The notes under the pieces are model-generated. The model ran no database searches and was not told the origin of the DNA. It saw only the letters and a list, made by a program, of their open reading frames with translations. Both the position numbers and the translations under genes were made by a program. From positions 1 through 38,250 of the forward strand of contig CAZTPJ010000032.1 of NCBI GenBank assembly GCA_964614515.1: 38,250 bases of DNA, given 5' to 3'. The first letter of the stretch is position 1; every line of letters starts with the position of its first letter. This DNA comes from CAZTPJ01 sp964614515. GTDB taxonomy: Bacteria; Planctomycetota; Phycisphaerae; Phycisphaerales; UBA1924. Shown here piece after piece: positions 24,731-33,885 of this stretch.

Positions 24731-26809
24731 ATGATGGCGACATGGGGCGGATTCTTCGGCGACATCACTCGCGGGGCGTTGTGTCTGGTGGTCGCGCTGG
24801 TCATGATCGGGCAGTCGCCGGCGGCGGCGCAGGTCGTGACGATCAACGGCCTGCTGCGCGAGATGATCGATCGCGATGCGCTGGCTCGCCTGCCTGAGCC
24901 TTGGTACCTTTGCGCGCAGGCCAGCAGTTACGATCGCGCTTCGACCACGCCCGAGCATCACGAATCATGGTTCGCCAATGCGGATGCGGGCCACTTTCTG
25001 CGCGAGGAGACTCGCGAGGGCCGCACGGAATATGTCCTGCTCGATGAATCCGGCCCCGGCGCAATCGTGCGCATCTGGTCGGCGAATCCCGGCGGCATGC
25101 TGCGGTTCTATCTCGACGACGCCGATACGCCTGCGATTGAAGTCTCGATGGATGACTTTCTCTCGGGCAAGGCCACGATTGGCGATGCGGTGATCGCGCC
25201 GCCGCTGGCGGCGGTCAAGGCTCGCGGATGGAACGTCTTCCTGCCGATTCCTTACGCGAAGCGCTGCATCATCACGAGCGATCGCGGCGGATTCTACTAT
25301 CATGTAAATTTTCGCCGCTATGCCGAGGGCACGCATGTCGAGTCATTCACCGCGGACACCCTTGAGGCCGGGCTGGTTGCGGAAGTCAATCGCGTGCTGG
25401 GGTCTGAGCCAGCGGGGACTGACAGCGCGCCGCTGATCGAGGGAACGATCGCCGAAGGCGAATCTCGCGAGGCGACGCTCAGCGGCGGCGGCGCGATTCG
25501 CGGCCTGCGCCTTGTGGTCGATCGTACGGACATGGATGAATCCGCCCTCGCCTCGCTGCTTCAAACACTCGTCATCGAACTCGGTTTTGATGGCGCGACG
25601 ACGGTGTGGGCGCCCGCGGGCGACTTCTTCGGCTCAGGCGTTGGGGCCTCGACGTTTCGAGACTGGCAGCGCAGTGTCGCCGCGGATGAGCAGGATCGCG
25701 TGGTGCTCGCGTGTCAATGGGTCATGCCCTATCGCGAGTCCGCACGCCTGGCGCTGCGAAATCTGGGAGAAGCCGGCGCTCGCGTGCGGCTGGAAGCGGC
25801 CGTGGGTGCGTGGACGTGGGATGATCGCTCGATGCACTTTCACGCGACGTGGCGCCGCGAGCACCCGCTGCCGACGCGCCCGATGCAGGACTGGAACTAC
25901 ATCGACATCGCCGGCCACGGCGTCTATGTCGGCGACTCGCTCGCGATCGTGAACCCCATCGCCGAATGGTGGGGCGAGGGAGATGAGAAGATCTACATCG
26001 ACGGCGAGACCTTCCCCTCGCACTTCGGCACGGGAACCGAGGACTATTACGGCTACGCATGGTGCAGCAACGAGCCATTCAGCGCGCCGTTTCACGCGCA
26101 GCCGCGCTGCGATGGCTTCGCGCACGGCAACAACTGGGGCCACTCGACCGTCGGCCGGGTTCGCGCCCTTGATGCCATGCCGTTCGCCTCAAGCCTTCGC
26201 CTGGACATGGAAGTCTGGCACTGGAAGCAGTGCGAAGTCGGTTACGCGGCCACGACCTACTTCTACGCCCGCCCGGGCGCGACGCACAATCGTCCACCCG
26301 CGCCCGAAGAGGTCGCCCGCGGCGTCATCGACCCCCCACCGCTGCCACCGCCGTTTGTGATTCCGGGGGCGATCGAGTGCGAGGCCATGTCGATCATCGC
26401 CAAGACCGACGGGCGCGGCGCGGATCGTCAGGCGATGGCGGGTTTCGCGCGAGATACATGGAGCGGTGATGGGCAGTTGTGGTTCCGCGGACAGGGGCCG
26501 GGGGACTTTGTCGAACTGCGCGTTCCCGTGCCGGAACCCGGCCGATGGAAGGTCACGCTCCACGCCACGCGCAGTTGGGACTATGGCATCGCGCAGTTCG
26601 CCATCAACGGCCAACCCGCCGGCGAACCCATCGACATGTTCAGCGGTCGCCACGGGCTGTGCGTCCCGACGGGTCCGATCGACCTGGGCGTGGTCGATGC
26701 CACCGGCGAATTCCTGGCCCTGCGGGCCACCATCGTCGGCGGCAACGCCGAGGCCCTCGGCACGCGGTCTTTTCTCGGGCTTGACTGCGTGGTGCTCACA
26801 CGGCCGTGA
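24731..26809 (+). CDS. DUF2961 / GH172-family secreted glycosidase
   Basis: 692 residues with a signal peptide (hydrophobic about 14-30, then SPAAAQ). The catalytic part carries DUF2961 marks: WFANADAGHFLR, GPGAIVRIWSANPGG, RGGFYYHVNFRRY, FGTGTEDYYGYAW (about 433-445) and HGNNWGHSTVGR. Known GH172 enzymes act on fructofuranose dianhydride and D-arabinofuranosides and are trimeric; the TEDY Glu is near the active site. Residues about 545-692 form a beta-sandwich appendage that may bind carbohydrate (GAIECEAM, GPGDFVELRVPVPEPGRW). The substrate here is unknown. ATG 24731 is followed by a second ATG at 24734; AGGTGA lies just before. Last gene of the AsmA-like set. Confidence 0.85.
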   Translation: MMATWGGFFGDITRGALCLVVALVMIGQSPAAAQVVTINGLLREMIDRDALARLPEPWYLCAQASSYDRASTTPEHHESWFANADAGHFLREETREGRTEYVLLDESGPGAIVRIWSANPGGMLRFYLDDADTPAIEVSMDDFLSGKATIGDAVIAPPLAAVKARGWNVFLPIPYAKRCIITSDRGGFYYHVNFRRYAEGTHVESFTADTLEAGLVAEVNRVLGSEPAGTDSAPLIEGTIAEGESREATLSGGGAIRGLRLVVDRTDMDESALASLLQTLVIELGFDGATTVWAPAGDFFGSGVGASTFRDWQRSVAADEQDRVVLACQWVMPYRESARLALRNLGEAGARVRLEAAVGAWTWDDRSMHFHATWRREHPLPTRPMQDWNYIDIAGHGVYVGDSLAIVNPIAEWWGEGDEKIYIDGETFPSHFGTGTEDYYGYAWCSNEPFSAPFHAQPRCDGFAHGNNWGHSTVGRVRALDAMPFASSLRLDMEVWHWKQCEVGYAATTYFYARPGATHNRPPAPEEVARGVIDPPPLPPPFVIPGAIECEAMSIIAKTDGRGADRQAMAGFARDTWSGDGQLWFRGQGPGDFVELRVPVPEPGRWKVTLHATRSWDYGIAQFAINGQPAGEPIDMFSGRHGLCVPTGPIDLGVVDATGEFLALRATIVGGNAEALGTRSFLGLDCVVLTRP

Positions 26810-26910
26810 CTCAGCCCGCGTCGATGGCGTGGGGATGATGTGGGGATGAAGTTTCCGCTCACGCCCACGGGGTTCGCGTTCCGATACCCTGTGTCGATGG
26901 CCACGATTTC

Positions 26911-26916
26911 AGGAGG
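26911..26916 (+). promoter_or_regulatory. Strong Shine-Dalgarno of murC
   Basis: AGGAGG six bases before GTG 26923 fixes the murC start. It is within the 113-bp gap 26810-26922, where a promoter for the cell-wall cluster is expected; no clear -35/-10 pair is visible. Confidence 0.8.
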
Positions 26917-26922
26917 CACGGC

Positions 26923-28437
26923 GTGATCGACATCGCAGGGAAGCGGGCGTACTTGATCGGCATCGGCGGGTGCGGCATGTCGGGCCTGGCCCGCATGTTG
27001 CGATCGCGAGGCGTGGTCGTCAGCGGGTCGGACTCGACGCCATCCGAAGCCACGGCCGCGCTCATCGCCGAGGGTGTCCCGATTTCCTTTAATCAATGGG
27101 CGGGTACGTTGCCGAGTGACTGTGACTTCATCGTCGCGTCGGCGGCGATCAAGCCGGATCACCCGGAGTGTGTGGCCGCGACGGCACGAGGCATCCGCAT
27201 CTACACCTACGCCCAGGCTTTGGGCGCGGTGATGGACTCCGCCACAGGCATCGCCATCGCCGGGACGCACGGCAAGTCAACCACCACGGCCATGCTCGGC
27301 GCGGCTCTGGCCGACGCGGGCCTTGACCCAACCGTCATCGTCGGCGCGACGTGCAGGCAACTGGCCGTGGGGTGTCTGGCCGAAAATCGCACGGCCGTGC
27401 CCACGGGGTTCCGTCTCGGTTCGCCGATGGTGCCCGCGGGGCCGTTGGAAGGCCGTGCGGGGCTGCTCATCGCCGAGGCGTGTGAGTTCAACCGATCGTT
27501 TCATAACTTCCGTCCGCTGATCGCCTCCATCAGCGCGGTCGAGGCGGACCACCTCGATATCTACGGCTCGCTCGATGCGATCGTCGAAGCCTTTCACGAC
27601 TTCGCGCGGCTCGTCGCGTCGGAATCAGAGGGCGGGCGCCTGCTGATCGCGCACGATGGAGCGCATCGCCGGGAAGTCACGGCCGGCGTGACCTGCGCTG
27701 TCGAGACGATCGGCTTTTCGCCCGAAGCGGACTGGGTCGTGACGTATGACCCGTCGAGCCGCCGCGTTCGCGTGCGCCACGACGGGCGGGAGATCGGTGC
27801 GTGGGAATGTCTGATGCCCGGCGGGCACAACGCGATGAACTCCGCGATGGCGTTTGTGCTTGGCGTGATGGCCGGGGGCGAGCCGGAGATCCTGGCCGCA
27901 TCGCTCGGACGTTTCGCCGGCGTGGATCGACGCATGGAGTGTCTGGGTTGGCGGCCGGTGGCCGGCGGCGGGACTGTCCGCGTGTATGACGACTACGGCC
28001 ATCACCCCACCGAGGTCGATGTCACGCTCCGCGCCCTGCGCGAGCATGAACGCCCGCAGGAACGCGGCGGAAGACTCATCTGCGTCTTTCAGCCGCACCA
28101 GCATTCGCGCACGCGACACTTGCTCGAAGAATTCGCCGCCGCGTTCAGCAGCGCCGATGTCGTCATCGTCCCGCACATCTACTTCGTGCGGGACTCGGTT
28201 GATGAACAACACAAAGTCACGGCCGCGGATCTCGTGGATCGCCTGCGCGAGCGAGGCGTGCGAGCCATGCACCTGTATCCCTTCGACGCCATCGTCGAAC
28301 AACTCGAACACCTCTGCCACGATGGCGACCTGCTCGTCGTCATGGGCGCGGGGCCGGTCTGGCAAATCGCGCGAAACTTTCTACGTGCGGGACGCTCACC
28401 TGCCCTGGTCGCCACCAGCCACGTCGAGCGGGAATAG
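26923..28437 (+). CDS. murC: UDP-N-acetylmuramate--L-alanine ligase
   Basis: 504 residues, cytosolic Mur ligase. It adds L-Ala to UDP-MurNAc with ATP, the first peptide step of peptidoglycan synthesis. The N-terminal UDP-binding loop is GIGGCGMSGLA (13-23), the P-loop is GTHGKSTT (114-121), EADHLDIYG lies in the central domain, and DDYGHHPTEV and FQPHQHSRT mark the C-terminal domain. Slightly longer than the usual ~460-490. GTG start with AGGAGG. First gene of a murC-murB-ddl-ftsQ-like order, as in many dcw clusters. Confidence 0.95.
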   Translation: MIDIAGKRAYLIGIGGCGMSGLARMLRSRGVVVSGSDSTPSEATAALIAEGVPISFNQWAGTLPSDCDFIVASAAIKPDHPECVAATARGIRIYTYAQALGAVMDSATGIAIAGTHGKSTTTAMLGAALADAGLDPTVIVGATCRQLAVGCLAENRTAVPTGFRLGSPMVPAGPLEGRAGLLIAEACEFNRSFHNFRPLIASISAVEADHLDIYGSLDAIVEAFHDFARLVASESEGGRLLIAHDGAHRREVTAGVTCAVETIGFSPEADWVVTYDPSSRRVRVRHDGREIGAWECLMPGGHNAMNSAMAFVLGVMAGGEPEILAASLGRFAGVDRRMECLGWRPVAGGGTVRVYDDYGHHPTEVDVTLRALREHERPQERGGRLICVFQPHQHSRTRHLLEEFAAAFSSADVVIVPHIYFVRDSVDEQHKVTAADLVDRLRERGVRAMHLYPFDAIVEQLEHLCHDGDLLVVMGAGPVWQIARNFLRAGRSPALVATSHVERE

Positions 28438-28442
28438 AGTCC

Positions 28443-29390
28443 GTGGTGAGCATGATCCCGGAATCCATGCCGCACCCGCAGAGTGCCAGAGTCAGCATCG
28501 AACGAGATGCGCCCATTGCCACATGGCTGGGTGTGGGCGGGCGTGCGGATCGGCTGGCACGGCCGCGAAGCGTTGATGAACTTCGCGCGTGTCTGGCGAT
28601 GGATCGCGATCTGCTGGTCCTCGGCGATGGCGCGAATCTGTTGGTGTGCGATGAGGGTGTGGAACGCCTCGTCGTTGATCTGCGCGAGATGAATCGGGTG
28701 GAGATTGCGGCGGTTGATGGACGTGCAGTGACCGAGGTGGTGGCCGAGGCGGGGGCTCGCCTGCCGCGGCTGATTACGGACACGGTGCGTGCGGGCCTCG
28801 CGGGGTTGGAGGGACTCGGCGGGATTCCGGCGTCGATCGGGGGGGCGATCTTCATGAACGCGGGCGGGGCGTTCGGCGAGATCGGCAACGCGGTGCGCCG
28901 GGTTCGCGTCATGGACCGCGACGGCTCGGCACACGATCTGCCTCGCGAGCGGATCGACTTTGGGTATCGACACAGCGGGTTGGCGGGCAGGATCATCATC
29001 GAGGCGGAGTTCGCCCTGACGCCGATGGACGCGGTCGCCCTGCGCGATCGCCTCAAGGATGTGATGGCGTACAAGAAGTCGAGCCAGCCCCTGGCGGACG
29101 ACTCGGCCGGGTGCATCTTCAAGAACCCGACGCTCTCGGCGGATCTTCCGGGTCTCGGGACGGCCGGCCAGCGCATCTCGGCGGGAATGCTCATTGATCG
29201 GGCCGGGTGCAAGGGCCTTCGGGTGGGCGCGGCCGTGGTCAGCCACGGACACGCGAATTTCATTGTGGTCGAAGAGGGTGGAACCGCCGATGATGTGATG
29301 CAGGTGATGAGCCAGGTGCAACGTCGGGTGCTGGAGCGTTTCGGCGTGCGGCTCGATCCTGAGGTGGTGGTCTGGGAGCGGGAACCATGA
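28443..29390 (+). CDS. murB: UDP-N-acetylenolpyruvoylglucosamine reductase
   Basis: 315 residues, FAD enzyme that reduces UDP-GlcNAc-enolpyruvate to UDP-MurNAc with NADPH. Visible are the FAD-binding segment LVLGDGANLLVCDEG, GLEGLGGIPASIGGA, YRHSGL, SAGCIFKNP (catalytic region) and LIDRAGCKGLRVGAA, which marks the shorter type II MurB form. GTG 28443 is 5 bp after murC; an ATG at 28452 is also possible, as homology starts later (THATWLGVGG-like region). The stop overlaps the ddl start by 4 bases. Confidence 0.93.
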   Translation: MVSMIPESMPHPQSARVSIERDAPIATWLGVGGRADRLARPRSVDELRACLAMDRDLLVLGDGANLLVCDEGVERLVVDLREMNRVEIAAVDGRAVTEVVAEAGARLPRLITDTVRAGLAGLEGLGGIPASIGGAIFMNAGGAFGEIGNAVRRVRVMDRDGSAHDLPRERIDFGYRHSGLAGRIIIEAEFALTPMDAVALRDRLKDVMAYKKSSQPLADDSAGCIFKNPTLSADLPGLGTAGQRISAGMLIDRAGCKGLRVGAAVVSHGHANFIVVEEGGTADDVMQVMSQVQRRVLERFGVRLDPEVVVWEREP

Positions 29391-30310
29391 CGACGGTGCT
29401 TGTGTTGGGCGGCGGGCCGGACGCTGAACGCGCGGTGAGCCTCAAGAGCGCGGCATCCATCGCGGCCGCGCTGCGCGCGTCGGGCTTGTATGAGGTCATC
29501 GAGCGGACGATTGATCGAATCGGCCTGCTTGATCTTCGCGGAATGGCGGGCGATGTGATTTTTCCGGCCCTGCACGGGAGTTTTGGCGAGGGCGGACCGC
29601 TTCAGGAGATCATGGAGCAGGATGGACGCCCGTATGTCGGCTGTCGCCCCATGGCCGCACGCAAGGCGATGGACAAGGTGCAGTGCAAGATCGTGGCGGC
29701 TGCGCTTGGTGTGGCGACGGCGGAGACGGCCGTGTTCAACGCGGCGGATGCCAGTTGTCCGGTCGAACTTCCGGTGGTGGTCAAGCCGGTGCATGATGGT
29801 TCGAGCGTCGGCCTGCATGTGTGTCGAACGGATGAAGACTGGCGAGCGGCGCGGTTGACGGTGATGCAGGACATCAGCGCCCGGCCCGGGCGGGCATACA
29901 TGATCGAGCGGTACATTCGCTCGCGCGAGTTGACCGTGGGGATTCTCGATGGTGAAGCCCTGCCGATCATCCACATTCAACCCGCCGATGGGCTGTATGA
30001 CTATGAGGCGAAGTATCACCGTAATGACACGGTGTACACGGTGAATCCATCGCTGCCGGCGGGCGTGGGGGAGCGTGTGCGGGCCGATGCGCTGGCGGTG
30101 GCGCGGGGCTTGGGCGTGCGACACCTGGCCCGCGCGGACTTTCTGCTCGATGATGCGGGCCGGACGTGGTTCCTGGAGATCAACACGATGCCGGGGTTCA
30201 CGGATCACTCGCTGGTTCCCAAGGCCGCGGCGGCGACGGGCCTGGCCATGCCCGCCCTCTGCGCCCGACTTGTAGACCTAGCATTGCGTGACGCGAAGGA
30301 CCGCGACTAG
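29387..30310 (+). CDS. ddl: D-alanine--D-alanine ligase
   Basis: 307 residues, ATP-grasp enzyme that makes the D-Ala-D-Ala end of the peptidoglycan precursor. Marks: an N-terminal VLVLGGGPDAERAVSL, FPALHGSFGEGG, the ATP-grasp stretch PVVVKPVHDGSSVGLH, ERYIRSRELTVGIL, DYEAKYHR, and the metal-binding FLEINTMPGFTDHSLVP. Length is normal. ATGA overlap with murB suggests coupled translation. In this protein the KYHR and EINTMPG residues are all present, so it should be active. Confidence 0.95.
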   Translation: MTTVLVLGGGPDAERAVSLKSAASIAAALRASGLYEVIERTIDRIGLLDLRGMAGDVIFPALHGSFGEGGPLQEIMEQDGRPYVGCRPMAARKAMDKVQCKIVAAALGVATAETAVFNAADASCPVELPVVVKPVHDGSSVGLHVCRTDEDWRAARLTVMQDISARPGRAYMIERYIRSRELTVGILDGEALPIIHIQPADGLYDYEAKYHRNDTVYTVNPSLPAGVGERVRADALAVARGLGVRHLARADFLLDDAGRTWFLEINTMPGFTDHSLVPKAAAATGLAMPALCARLVDLALRDAKDRD

Positions 30311-30350
30311 GCGCTGACGGCATCGGCGCCGTGATGTTCAGGAGGACGCC

Positions 30351-31301
30351 ATGCCCACTCGACGCCCCGCCTCGCAACCTTCACCAACCCGTACACACGA
30401 TGGTGGCCACACCGATCGACGCGGCGCGCGGCTTTCGTGGATCGCGGGCGGATTGTCATGCGTGTTGTTCCTCGCGCTGCTCGGGGCGCTGGTGATCGGG
30501 CCGATGGCGCTGCACGATCGTGCCTCGCGGCGCGTTCGCGAGCGGTCGATGCTCGTGAATTTTCAATGGCCGACATCGCCGGGCGACACCACGACGTGGT
30601 TGGCGGAATCCGCGCGAAACGACCTGCTTATTCGCGCTTACGACGCCCTCGATGCACAGCCCGATGCGCTCTCCCCGAATCAACTTGAAGCCGTCGCCCG
30701 CGCCATCAAGGCCACGGGATGGTTCAAGGGTCAACCCGCGGTGCAGCGCACGGCCGCGGGTGTCATCCACGTTTCCGGAGACTGGCGTGTGCCGGCCGTG
30801 GTCGTTCGCAAGGGTGAGTACGAACACCTGATCGCGTGGACAGGTGAGTTGCTTCCGATGCGATGGCGGTCGGGCGAATCGCGTCTGCGTGCGATCGAGG
30901 GCGTGATGTTCGATCCGCCCAGCGATGCTGCGCGGGCGCTGAAATATGGCGAGGTGTGGGCTGGGGAGGACATTCGCGCTGCGCTGGAACTGTTCGCGCA
31001 CCTTCGCGCTGAGCCATATTGGGATCAGGTGCGCGACATTGAAGTTACGCCAAGCCGCGCCGGACGTGTGACGATGACGATCATCACCGATCGCGGCACG
31101 CGCGTGGAGTGGGGCCAGCGCCCGGGCGCCTCGGGCGTCGAGCGCGGGGAGCCGCCGACGGATGTGAAACTCGCGAATCTGCGCGAACTGCGATCACGCT
31201 TCGGACGCATCGACGCCAATCGCTCGCGCGTCGCCGTCAATACCTACAACGTCGTCGTCCCAAGCGGCGAGACGGAACTTTCTCGAAGCGGAACGAACTG
31301 A
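30351..31301 (+). CDS. FtsQ-like cell-division membrane protein (divergent)
   Basis: 316 residues. A polar basic N-terminus of about 30 residues precedes a single membrane helix (about 31-55, SWIAGGLSCVLFLALLGALV), with the rest outside the membrane. AIKATGWFKGQPAVQR and GVIHVSGDWRVPAVVVRKGEYEHLI resemble the POTRA/beta region of FtsQ/DivIB, and LRELRSRFGRIDANRSRVAVNTYN resembles its C-terminal part. Sequence similarity is weak; the call rests also on position right after ddl, the usual ftsQ slot. ftsA and ftsZ do not follow. AGGAGG lies 6 bases before ATG 30351. It overlaps the next gene by one base (TGATG). Confidence 0.6.
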   Translation: MPTRRPASQPSPTRTHDGGHTDRRGARLSWIAGGLSCVLFLALLGALVIGPMALHDRASRRVRERSMLVNFQWPTSPGDTTTWLAESARNDLLIRAYDALDAQPDALSPNQLEAVARAIKATGWFKGQPAVQRTAAGVIHVSGDWRVPAVVVRKGEYEHLIAWTGELLPMRWRSGESRLRAIEGVMFDPPSDAARALKYGEVWAGEDIRAALELFAHLRAEPYWDQVRDIEVTPSRAGRVTMTIITDRGTRVEWGQRPGASGVERGEPPTDVKLANLRELRSRFGRIDANRSRVAVNTYNVVVPSGETELSRSGTN

Positions 31302-32176
31302 TGTCCGCGGCCGGCGATGATTCCCGCGAAAACGCCGCTTTCAACACGGATGATCCCGCGGCGAACTCCCACGACGTATCCCCCGTGGACACATCGCTTC
31401 CGATGGAGCAACCCGTCATCGAACATGCGGCGACCGACACCGCTGCGCCCGATCCTCGAACAGTGCGCTATCGGGACCGCTGGGCGCACCGCCGTGCGGA
31501 ACCTCGCGCCCTGGCGTTCATGTGGACGCTCTATCTCTTCTTCGCCAGCATGTTGACCTTCGCCTATGTCGGCACGCATGGCACGCTCTCGTGGGATGTG
31601 TATCGGCCCGTCGCTCGCCTGATGCTCGTGACCGCGGCCGTGGGCATCGGCATTCTGTGGCCCATGGTGCGGTTGAGCCAGTTGCCGCCGGAGCGACGCA
31701 TTGGCAGGGCCATGTTCGCGGATTGGATTGTGATCGTGCTGCCCCTCGCGGCCGTCATCCTGCCCCAGGCGTGGCTGGCCGGATGGCCGGCGGATGTGGT
31801 GACGGCCGTCGCGGCGCACCTGGCGAGTTGGGCGCTTCTGACCGCGGGCATCCTGATCATCGCGCTCTCCGGTCGAGCGACGCCGACGGCGCGAAGCCTC
31901 GCCATGGGCGTGTGCATCGTGTTGATGCTCGCGTGGCCAATCACCGCAGCCATCGTTCGCGGCATGGGCGAAGCGACGCCGACATTGGGCGATTTCGCAT
32001 CGCCGACCACGGCCGTCTATCAGTTGACGGCCGACCACCCGTATCGGGGCCAGTGGCACACGGTGATGGCGGGGCAGTGGTTGTCGATTCTGGCAGCGTG
32101 TGTCTCAGGACTGGGGGTTTGCCTGTTCGGAGTTGCATGTGGACGTGGAGCGGGGCGGCGAGAGGCGCTAGATTAA
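31301..32176 (+). CDS. Six-helix membrane protein, unknown function
   Basis: 291 residues. An acidic, Asp/Pro-rich N-terminus of about 65 residues is followed by six hydrophobic segments, such as FMWTLYLFFASMLTFAYVG, IVIVLPLAAVILPQAWL and WLSILAACVSGLGVCLFG. I recognise no family. The start at ATG 31301 overlaps the stop of the ftsQ-like gene, so it is probably translated with it and may have an envelope or division role; that is inference from position only. 129 bp without a gene follow before greA. Confidence 0.7.
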   Translation: MSAAGDDSRENAAFNTDDPAANSHDVSPVDTSLPMEQPVIEHAATDTAAPDPRTVRYRDRWAHRRAEPRALAFMWTLYLFFASMLTFAYVGTHGTLSWDVYRPVARLMLVTAAVGIGILWPMVRLSQLPPERRIGRAMFADWIVIVLPLAAVILPQAWLAGWPADVVTAVAAHLASWALLTAGILIIALSGRATPTARSLAMGVCIVLMLAWPITAAIVRGMGEATPTLGDFASPTTAVYQLTADHPYRGQWHTVMAGQWLSILAACVSGLGVCLFGVACGRGAGRREALD

Positions 32177-32305
32177 GGCAGCGGAAGCGGACGTTGGCTC
32201 ACGATCGCTGGAAGCCCCGGCGGTCGTATTTCTTTCGCGGGCGAGAAGTTGAAGAGGGCTTTCTGAACAACTCCCTGCTCCTCGCGGAACGCATGAGGTG
32301 ATCGC

Positions 32306-32776
32306 ATGGACATCATCACGAGAGATGAACATGGGCAATTGGAGGCGCGGCTGGCTGACCTCAAAGCCAACCGACCGGTGATCACGCAGCGCATCGCCGA
32401 GGCTCGCGCCCTGGGCGACCTGCGCGAGAACGCCGAGTATCACGCCGCACGCGAGCAGCAGGGCCTCGAAGAGGCCGAGATCCGGCGTCTCGAAGATCGC
32501 CTGGCCCGAGCGCAGGTGGTCGATCAGAACAAGCCCGTGGCCGACGGCGTGGTGTTCATCGGGTCCACCGTCAAACTGCGCGATCTCGATGATGGGGATG
32601 AAGACCTGTTCAGGCTCGTGGGCGAGGCCACCGGCTCGGCCATGGCCGACTATGTTGAAGTCACCGTCACCAGCCCCATGGGCGAAGCCTTGCTCAAAGC
32701 CCGCGTGGGCGAGACCATCCGCGTCAACGCGCCGCGCGGGATCAAGCGGTTTGAGATCGTGGAGATTGTGGTGTAA
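32306..32776 (+). CDS. greA: Transcription elongation factor GreA
   Basis: 156 residues, the normal GreA length. It rescues backtracked RNA polymerase by stimulating transcript cleavage. The N-terminal coiled coil (residues 1-75) carries the tip acidic pair in LGDLRENAEYHAAREQQ, where D and E coordinate Mg2+ in the polymerase channel. The C-terminal FKBP-like domain ends with SPMGEALLKARVGETI. GAGGTGA precedes ATG 32306. The tRNA-dihydrouridine synthase gene begins 2 bp after its stop. Confidence 0.95.
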   Translation: MDIITRDEHGQLEARLADLKANRPVITQRIAEARALGDLRENAEYHAAREQQGLEEAEIRRLEDRLARAQVVDQNKPVADGVVFIGSTVKLRDLDDGDEDLFRLVGEATGSAMADYVEVTVTSPMGEALLKARVGETIRVNAPRGIKRFEIVEIVV

Positions 32777-32778
32777 GT

Positions 32779-33885
32779 ATGAGCACGCTCGCGGCGCCAA
32801 CATTGCCCCGCGCGATCGCCGCGCCGCTTCGCATCGGGCCGGTGCAACTCCGGACGAATCTGCTCCTGGCGCCGATCGCGGGGTATTGCGACCTCGCGTT
32901 TCGCATGGTGTGTCGCGAACTTGGCGGCGTGGGGCTGGCGTGTACGGACCTGCTGAGTCCGCAGGGCCTCTTGCGCGGCAGCGCGACGAGTCTTGACCTT
33001 GCGCGGACGAACGCGTCTGATCGGCCGGTGGGCATGCAGTTGTATGGAAGCGATCCCGCGATCATGGCCGAAGGCGCGCTGTGGGCGGTCGAGCACGGTG
33101 CGGCCGTGGTGGACATCAACATGGGCTGCCCGGTTGACAAGGTGACGAAGAAAGATGGCGGGAGCAAGTTGCTCACGGACACGCCGCGCGCGGTGTCGAT
33201 CGTTCGGGCGTGTGTCAAGGCGCTGGATTCGGTGCGCGTTCCGCTCACATGCAAGGTGCGATTGTGCTGGTCAACGCAGGATTTTCTTGACGGCCGTGCC
33301 TGTTCGCCCGACCTGGCGCGAATGTTCGCGGATGAGGGCGTCGCGGGTGTGACCGTGCATGGACGCACGACGGAGATGCGGTTCTCCGGCAGCGTGCGGC
33401 ACGAGGGGATCGCGCGAGTTGTCGAGGCGGTCGATGGCCTAATCCCGGTGATCGGCAACGGCGATGTGCGAAGCCCCGAGGATGCGGCCGTGATGATGCG
33501 GCAAACGGGGTGCGCGGGGGTGATGATCGGGCGCGGGGCGCTCAGCGCGCCGTGGATCTTTCGCGATGCGTGGGCGCATCTCGCGGGTCTGCCGCCGCCG
33601 CCCCCACTTTCTGAACGCGACAAGATCGACGTAATTCGGCGGTACTTTGACCTGATGCGCGAGTTTCGCGGGGACCACTACGCGATGTATCAGATGCGCT
33701 CGCGGATCTCGTGGTTCGCCAAATCACTCGGCGCGGATGGACGCGCGGTCAAGCCGTTGAAAGAGGCCGTGAGACTGGCGGAAGGGCCGGGGGATGTGTA
33801 TACAGCGCTGGAAGAGCATGTGCGGAAGTGGCCGCACGCGACCGCAAGCCCCCACACGATGATCAATGGCGCGGCATCAGGGTGA
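32779..33885 (+). CDS. tRNA-dihydrouridine synthase (DusB-like)
   Basis: 368 residues, FMN-dependent TIM barrel that reduces uridines in the tRNA D-loop. Visible are LLLAPIAGYCDLAFRMVCRE, the GMQLYGSDP strand, INMGCPVDKVTKKDGGSKLL with the catalytic Cys in GCP, VTVHGRTTEMRFSG, the FMN-phosphate turn IGNGDV and MIGRGAL, then a helical C-terminal tRNA-binding part. Pairs with greA as an operon (2-bp spacing). Its last 9 bp overlap the 3' end of the convergent paralog array. Confidence 0.93.
   Translation: MSTLAAPTLPRAIAAPLRIGPVQLRTNLLLAPIAGYCDLAFRMVCRELGGVGLACTDLLSPQGLLRGSATSLDLARTNASDRPVGMQLYGSDPAIMAEGALWAVEHGAAVVDINMGCPVDKVTKKDGGSKLLTDTPRAVSIVRACVKALDSVRVPLTCKVRLCWSTQDFLDGRACSPDLARMFADEGVAGVTVHGRTTEMRFSGSVRHEGIARVVEAVDGLIPVIGNGDVRSPEDAAVMMRQTGCAGVMIGRGALSAPWIFRDAWAHLAGLPPPPPLSERDKIDVIRRYFDLMREFRGDHYAMYQMRSRISWFAKSLGADGRAVKPLKEAVRLAEGPGDVYTALEEHVRKWPHATASPHTMINGAASG

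Noticed and set aside
28340..30208. 622-codon minus-strand frame across murB and ddl
   Set aside because: It is antisense to two clearly identified overlapping genes; the low-complexity Arg/Ala/Thr-rich product is typical of a shadow frame in GC-rich DNA.
30311..30350. GGCGC/GCGCC hairpin between ddl and the ftsQ-like gene as a terminator
   Set aside because: The stem is only 5 bp, there is no T-run, and a strong ribosome binding site follows at once, so read-through within the cluster is more likely.
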